Source of the DNA: ARS1285 sp038045965
Lineage (GTDB): Archaea; Nanobdellota; Nanobdellia; Pacearchaeales; GW2011-AR1
Length of the DNA stretch: 13,632 bases
Direction of reading: 5' to 3'
Assembly (NCBI GenBank): GCA_038045965.1
Contig: JBBSXD010000014.1
Location: 1-13,632 of the forward strand
A program made the translations under genes and the position numbers. Shown here piece after piece: positions 5,671-11,500 of the stretch. Below the pieces are notes generated by a model. The model was given only the letters and a program-made list of their open reading frames with translations, did no database searches and was not told where the DNA came from. Each line of letters starts with the position of its first letter. The first letter of the stretch is position 1.

Positions 5671-6960
5671 ATGAAAAAATTATATAAAAAACCAGAAGCT
5701 GGAGATAAGATAGAAGTTAGTTTAGGGAGTGAGAAACAAGTTGGAATTTATTTAAATGTTCATGAAAAGGGATTTTTATTATTAAAATTAGATAATGGAT
5801 ATAATATCGGAATTAATAAAGAGAATATAACTGAAATTAAAATTCTTGAGAAATTTAAAAAAATAGAAGATAAGGAAGAAATCAAATTTAAAGGAAATAA
5901 ACCCATAATAGATTTTTATATTACTGGAGGAACAATAAGCAGTAAGTTAGATGCAAGTACTGGAGGAGTTAGTAATTTAGTTAGTTCTAAAGAATTTTTT
6001 TTAATGTATCCAGAAATTTTTGAGATAGCTGATGTTAGAATAAAAAGTCCTTTTAGCAAGCAGAGTGAAGATATGATTCCAAGTGATTGGATTAGAATTG
6101 CTAAATTAGTAGGGAAGTCTTTGAATGACACTAATGTAAAAGGGGTTATAATAAGTCATGGTACAGACACATTACATTATACTGCAAGCGCTCTTAGTTT
6201 TATGTTAGGAAAATTAAATAAGCCAGTAGTATTAACATATAGTCAGAGAAGTTCTGATAGGGGAAGTAGCGATGCAAGATTAAATTTAATTTGTGCTAAT
6301 TATGCAGCTCTTTCTGATATGGCCGAAGTAATGGTAGTGGGACATGGAACTATCAACGATGATTATTGTTATGCTTTGCAAGCAAATAAATGTAGAAAAA
6401 TGCATAGTTCTAGAAGAGATGCATTTAGAGCAATTAATTGCAAACCTTTTGCAAAAATTTTTTCAGATGGAAAAATAGAGAATATAAGAACAGATTTTAA
6501 TAAAAGAAATAAAGAAAAAATTCATGTTGATGCAGTTTTTGATAGTAAAGTAGGAATTTTTAAATCTCATCCTGGAAATAATATTAAAATTATAGATTTT
6601 TACAAAAAAAATATGAAAGGATTAATTATAGAAGGAACGGGATTAGGACATGTTGCTATTAATGGAAAATATGGTTTGATTTCTGAATTAAGAAAAGCTA
6701 TTAATAAAGGACTTTTTATTTATATGACTAATCAGACTATTTATGGAAGAGTAGACCCTTATGTTTATAGTTCTGGAAGAAAATTATTAAAATTAGGAAT
6801 TGTTTATTTAGAAGATATGCTAACTGAAACTGCTTTTGTAAAATTAGGGTGGGTTTTAGGACATAAAGAATGGAGAGGAAGCGTTATTACTAAAATAAAA
6901 ATGTTAGAGAATATAAATGGAGAATTTAATAATAGATTAGGAAATGAGTTTTTGAATTAG
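5671..6960 (+). CDS. gatD: Glutamyl-tRNA(Gln) amidotransferase subunit D (GatD)
   Basis: Encodes 429 aa, close to the usual GatD length. It is the glutaminase subunit of the archaeal GatDE amidotransferase, which converts Glu-tRNA(Gln) to Gln-tRNA(Gln) using ammonia from glutamine. The small N-terminal beta-barrel domain (about 1-75, starting GDKIEVSLGSEKQVGIYL) is specific to GatD and separates it from plain L-asparaginase. The asparaginase-like domain carries DFYITGGTISS (81-91; catalytic T88), VIISHGTDTLHYTASAL (159-175; T165 and D166), TYSQRSSDRGSSDA (189-202) and RKMHSSRRDAF (242-252; probable catalytic K243). All active-site positions are present. GatE is not in the window, which is common because gatD and gatE need not be adjacent. 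GatDE is an archaeal hallmark, so this gene anchors the domain assignment. Confidence 0.95.
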   Translation: MKKLYKKPEAGDKIEVSLGSEKQVGIYLNVHEKGFLLLKLDNGYNIGINKENITEIKILEKFKKIEDKEEIKFKGNKPIIDFYITGGTISSKLDASTGGVSNLVSSKEFFLMYPEIFEIADVRIKSPFSKQSEDMIPSDWIRIAKLVGKSLNDTNVKGVIISHGTDTLHYTASALSFMLGKLNKPVVLTYSQRSSDRGSSDARLNLICANYAALSDMAEVMVVGHGTINDDYCYALQANKCRKMHSSRRDAFRAINCKPFAKIFSDGKIENIRTDFNKRNKEKIHVDAVFDSKVGIFKSHPGNNIKIIDFYKKNMKGLIIEGTGLGHVAINGKYGLISELRKAINKGLFIYMTNQTIYGRVDPYVYSSGRKLLKLGIVYLEDMLTETAFVKLGWVLGHKEWRGSVITKIKMLENINGEFNNRLGNEFLN

Positions 6961-6980
6961 TATTTGTTTTTATAATTAAT

Positions 6981-6988
6981 TATATAAA
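6981..6988 (+). promoter_or_regulatory. TATA-like box of galE
   Basis: TATATAAA is centred 25 nt before the galE ATG, predicting a leaderless transcript. The sequence between the box and the start is T-rich with no Shine-Dalgarno motif. Confidence 0.55.
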
Positions 6989-7009
6989 ATAGTTTCTTTC
7001 TTAATTAGA

Positions 7010-8257
7010 ATGAAAGTTTTAGTAACTGGAGGAGCTGGATATATAGGAAGTACTACAGTTAGAGAACTTTTAAAGAATGATTGTGAAGTAATTGTTTATG
7101 ATAATTTGAGTAGGGGGCATAGAACATCATTGCCTGAAGAGGCAGTTTTTATTTATGGAGATTTAAATGACGAAGAAAGATTGAAGAAAGTTTTTTTAGA
7201 CAATAAGATAGATTTTGTTATTCATTTTGTTGCTTACTTGGAAGTTGGAGAATCTGTTTTTAAGCCAGCGAAATATTTTTATAATAATGTAATTAATACT
7301 ATTATTTTATTGGAAGTTATGCTTGAGAATAATGTGAAGAATATTGTTTTCTCATCATCTGCTGCAGTTTATGGGAATCCTAAATCTATTCCCATATATG
7401 AAGATTTTGAGCTTCATCCAACTAGTCCTTATGGCGAGACTAAATTGCTTATGGAAGAACTTTTGAAAGAATTTGTTTCTAAATATAAATTTAATGCTGT
7501 TGCTTTAAGATATTTTAATGCAGCTGGAGCAATTAATAAGTGCGGTGAAGATCATAATCCTGAAATCCATATAATTCCTAGATTTGTAAAATTAGGATTA
7601 AAAGGAGAAGATATAACTATTTTTGGAGATGGAAGTCATAGGAGAGATTATATTCATATTGAAGATTTAGCTAAAGCTCATTCAGCTTCTGTTTCTTTTA
7701 TAAAAGAGAAAATTTCTTTTAATAATGGATTTTTTGAATTTTTTAATTTAGGAACAGGGAAAATGTATACAAATTTAGAAGTTGCTAATAAAGTTCTTGA
7801 ATTAATATATAAAAAGACTGGGAAAAATTCTAGAAGCAAGATAATTTATTTAGATGAAAGACCTGGAGACCCTAAAGATTTATTAGCTTCAAATGAAAAA
7901 GCTAGAAAATATTTAAAATGGCATCCAAATAAAATTAAGATAGAAGACATAATATCTGACGCTATAGACTGGCATTTAAATTTCTCAGATGGATTTAAGG
8001 AAAGAAATTTTGTTGTTGAAGATTCTTATTTAAATATAGTAAAAAAAATTGTAGATTTTCTTAGAATTTGTCCTGTTAGCAAGGAATTTAAAATAAAATT
8101 ATTTGAATTATTATTAAAAGATGAGTTTAATTCTATGATTGCTTTTAAAAATAAATTTTTATCTCAAAATATCAAATTGGAGTTGATTGATGAAGATTTT
8201 AAACTTAAAAATGAAGTTTGCAAAATTTTATTAGAAGAATTGAAGAATTATGTTTAA
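7010..8257 (+). CDS. galE: UDP-glucose 4-epimerase-like NDP-sugar epimerase with a C-terminal extension
   Basis: Encodes 415 aa. It is an extended SDR enzyme interconverting UDP-glucose and UDP-galactose (or their N-acetyl forms) with bound NAD. The Rossmann nucleotide motif is MKVLVTGGAGYIGS (1-14). YDNLSRGHR (30-38), VIHFVAYLEVGES (70-82) and VFSSSAAVYG (113-122) follow. The catalytic set is S116/S117, Y141 and K145 in TSPYGETK, followed by LRYFNAAGA (166-174), RRDYIHIEDLAKAH (211-224) and ERPGDPKDLLAS (283-294). GalE normally ends soon after the DAIDWHLN segment (318-325). Here about 85 more residues follow, charged and helical, with no recognisable domain and base composition like the rest. 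Substrate specificity (Glc/Gal versus GlcNAc/GalNAc or uronic acids) is uncertain. It may supply sugars for surface glycans, possibly including the large glycoprotein-like product encoded next. Confidence 0.87.
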   Translation: MKVLVTGGAGYIGSTTVRELLKNDCEVIVYDNLSRGHRTSLPEEAVFIYGDLNDEERLKKVFLDNKIDFVIHFVAYLEVGESVFKPAKYFYNNVINTIILLEVMLENNVKNIVFSSSAAVYGNPKSIPIYEDFELHPTSPYGETKLLMEELLKEFVSKYKFNAVALRYFNAAGAINKCGEDHNPEIHIIPRFVKLGLKGEDITIFGDGSHRRDYIHIEDLAKAHSASVSFIKEKISFNNGFFEFFNLGTGKMYTNLEVANKVLELIYKKTGKNSRSKIIYLDERPGDPKDLLASNEKARKYLKWHPNKIKIEDIISDAIDWHLNFSDGFKERNFVVEDSYLNIVKKIVDFLRICPVSKEFKIKLFELLLKDEFNSMIAFKNKFLSQNIKLELIDEDFKLKNEVCKILLEELKNYV

Positions 8258-8274
8258 ATCTTATAATTTTATGT

Positions 8275-8509
8275 GTAGAACAACTGATTTTTGAGAAATA
8301 TTTATAAAGATAAAAGATATGTTTTACTTGTAAAAAGGGTTGTTCTACTTGATGGTGTACAAGAAGTATGTAAATAAAAGAGGAAAGATTTTTGGTCCAT
8401 ATTATTATAGAAGTTATAGAGAAGGAGATTCTGTAAAAAAAGTTTATATTGGCGGAGAGAAAGAATTTGGAGTATATTTAAGGAATAAAAAAAAGGTAGA
8501 ACAACCCTT
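8275..8509 (+). repeat. three-copy GTAGAACAAC element around the promoter and early coding region
   Basis: GTAGAACAAC occurs at 8275-8284 (direct), 8339-8348 (inverted) and 8496-8505 (direct). The first two form a 10-bp inverted repeat symmetric about the TATA-like box at 8301-8308. The second and third extend to a perfect 14-bp inverted repeat, AAGGGTTGTTCTAC (8335-8348) with GTAGAACAACCCTT (8496-8509). A shorter ACAACCCTT recurs at 8519-8527. The arrangement could bind a regulator at the DNA level, or the 14-bp pair could hold the mRNA leader against codons 49-53 of the giant gene. The repeats are seen directly; the role is inference. Confidence 0.55.
8301..8308 (+). promoter_or_regulatory. 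TATA-like box of the giant surface-protein gene
   Basis: TTTATAAA within AAATATTTATAAAGATAAAAG is centred about 47 nt before the ATG at 8352. Transcription about 25 nt downstream of the box would start near 8329 and leave a leader of about 22 nt, unlike the leaderless spacing of the other genes here. The leader has no clear Shine-Dalgarno sequence but contains one arm of the 14-bp inverted repeat. Confidence 0.5.
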
Positions 8510-11500
8510 GAAACCTTTACAACCCTTAAATAGAACTAAAGTAGTAAGAGGTATTTATCTTTTACTACTTTTTTTCTTAATATTTGGAATAATTTTTTTA
8601 TTAAGCGATGATCTTAAGTTTAAATTAAATGAAGATAGTTATTCTACAATTTTTAACAGTGTTAAATCTTCAAGAAATTTTATTAGTGGTTATGCAGTTG
8701 ATGAAATTTATAATGAGGGCGCAAGTAATTTTTATGATGGTTTAATAATCAAAGACCCTCCAAAAATGGGAGATTCTTTTTTAAGTGATAATAAAAACAA
8801 AAGAATGGATTTTGATATTAATGGAGGATTGAGGTTGTATTTTGATTTATTAAATTATTCTGATTATATTGAAAAGACTGGAGAAAAACTTATTGAGAAA
8901 GAACTTATTAGTAAGGAAGAGATTTTAGATAATCCAAGCGTAAATCCAGAATTAATAGAAAATGAAAGCAATGGTTTTGTCACATCTTCAGATATTCAGG
9001 ATTATGATATTTCTATAGATAATATTAATGTTGATAAAATAAAAGAAAGAATTGACAATTTAGATGAGGATGAATTAAGGGAAATAGAAGATAAAGCAGT
9101 TATCGAAGCTGAAGATTTTGATGTAAAAGTGGATAAAGCAAAAGCGGATGATTTAGGAGTTGATTATAAATGGGGATATAAAGTAAAGTTAAATGAGCTT
9201 AATTTTATTTCTAAATTAGATATAACTTCCGATAATGAAATATCGATAATAGATAATAGCAATCTGAAAATTGGAAATAATATATTGAGTTTTAAGGATT
9301 TAGTTGAAGAAGGTTATAAAATTAAGATTAACAGGCCAGGTTTGGATTTTGAGAATATTAAAGAAAAAAAAGAAATTAAAAAAGAAATTAATAAGACTGA
9401 AATTAAGAAAATTAAAGAAGAATCAAATTTAACTGATATTATTAGTGGGGGGGATAATAAATCTAAGGATGAAGGAGAAAATGATTCAGAAATTTTAGAT
9501 GAATCTGAAATTAGAGATATTGAGTTGATAGAAACTCCTGGTTTGAATAAAAACTTTTCTGATAAAAATGAAAGTGGTGTTAGTGGAAGTGTTGTTAAAG
9601 ATATTGAAAATAAAAGTGATATTAAATCTGAAGAGAATACGACTGAAGGAAAGAATGAATCAAAATTTGAAGATATTAATCAATCTGAGATTGTTGAAGA
9701 ACCTAAGCTTATTGAAAAAAAGATAGGAGAAAAAGAAAGTAATGATTCAAATGAGGTAAAATCTGATGAAGGTAAAAAAGAAGTTGCTGAAGATAATAAA
9801 TCTGAAGCAAGTATTGAAGATAAATCTATTGTTGAAGGGAGTATAGTAGTTGTAGAAGAAGATAAAAATACAGAAAATGGAAAAGATAATGAAATTAAAG
9901 AGATTAATGAAGAAGATTATGTTGAAAGTAAAAAAGAAAATGAGAACTTTGGAATTACTGGAAATGTAATAAGGGGAATCACAGGATTTGCAGTTAATGG
10001 AATAGAGAATAATTTAGAAGTTGAAGATTTAAAATATAAAAATAGCGTAAGCGTTTATATAGAAAGAGATTTTAGAGAAACTAATTATAAAATAGGAGAT
10101 ATTTTATATTTAGATCCAACTTTAGTTTCTATAAATATTACAGATTCTTCTGTAATTGTAAATTTAGAAAGTGTTGTAGCAGAAAACAATTTTACTCATC
10201 TGACTATAAATAATGTTGGTCCTTATGATAGATTAGTTCTTTATACACCATTTGATGAAAATGTTTCTTCAACAAGGGTTTACGATTTTACAAATTTAAA
10301 TAATAATGGAAATATTAGTAATAATCCAATTTATAATAGTAGTTGTTTGTATGGGGGATGCTATCAGTTTGATGGTATAAATGATGGACTTAATATTTCT
10401 GATAATGAAAGTTTAGATATATCTGAAAATGTTTCCATATCTGTTTGGGTTTTTCCAAGACAGATTGTTAATGAACCAGTTGTAAGTAAATATGTTGATA
10501 GTGGTTTTTTAGATGTGACTGGTTATGAATTGAGTTTAGTTAATACTGGGGGGGTTATATTTAGTATTGGAGATGGAGCTCAAGAGAGTAGTGTATCAAC
10601 AAATTCATCTTCAATAGTTTTAAATAAATGGAATCATATTGCAGGAACTGCTGGATCTCATATTTCCGATTCAAATATTTCTATATATGTAAATGGAGTT
10701 ATTGTAGTAAGTGAAGTAGGAGCAATATTTGGTGGACTTGGAACAAATGATTTACAATTAAAAATAGGGGTTAATAATAGTGATTATTTTAATGGTTCTA
10801 TAGAAGAAGTAATGGTATTTAATACTTCTTTATCAGCTCAACAGATTTTAGATATTTATAATAATCAATCAAAGAGATTTAAGAGTACAGGAAATCATAC
10901 ATTAAAACAATCTAATATTAGTTTAACTAATGAGGGCAGAGTTAATGTTAGTGCTTCGTTTAATAATAATTTTAGTTCTAATGTAAGTTTAAGAATTGGA
11001 CAATGGCAATTAGGATTAGCTTATAATGATAGTATTAATGGAAGTGTAAATAATAATACAGACAGCTTAAAATTATATTATCATTTGGATAATAGAAGTA
11101 ATATAGGAGAGAATGATACGCATGTTTTTGATTTCTCAGGTAATCAATACAATGGAACATGGAATGGAAGTCTTACTGGGGGATTTGGGTTTATTACTCG
11201 AGGAGTCTATAATGGCAGTTTTGATTTCGATGGAATAGATGATTATATAGAGACAAGTAATATTATTGTAGAAGAAAAAGATGATTTTACATTTAGTACA
11301 TGGTATACTCCGAGACAAAGTAGTCCGTCTACTGCAAATGTTATTTTAGTTAGAGGTTTAGATGGAGCAGGAACAGGATGGTCTGTAACAATAAGACATG
11401 AGGCAAGTGGAAATTTTAGTGGGAATGTTGTTACAACATCTCCAGCAACAACACAATATATAGTTAATGGTGTAAATAATGCTTCTGCAGGAAGAACTTA

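Noticed and set aside
5671..6960. Plain L-asparaginase instead of GatD
   Set aside because: The N-terminal beta-barrel domain, the total length and the SSDRGSSDA segment fit GatD.
8275..8348. The 10-bp inverted repeat as a terminator of galE
   Set aside because: The arms are 54 nt apart, there is no following T-run, and a TATA-like box sits between them.
9447..9453. Possible frameshift at the G7 run in the giant gene
   Set aside because: The frame is continuous on both sides with consistent composition, and the downstream domains are in the same frame as the start.
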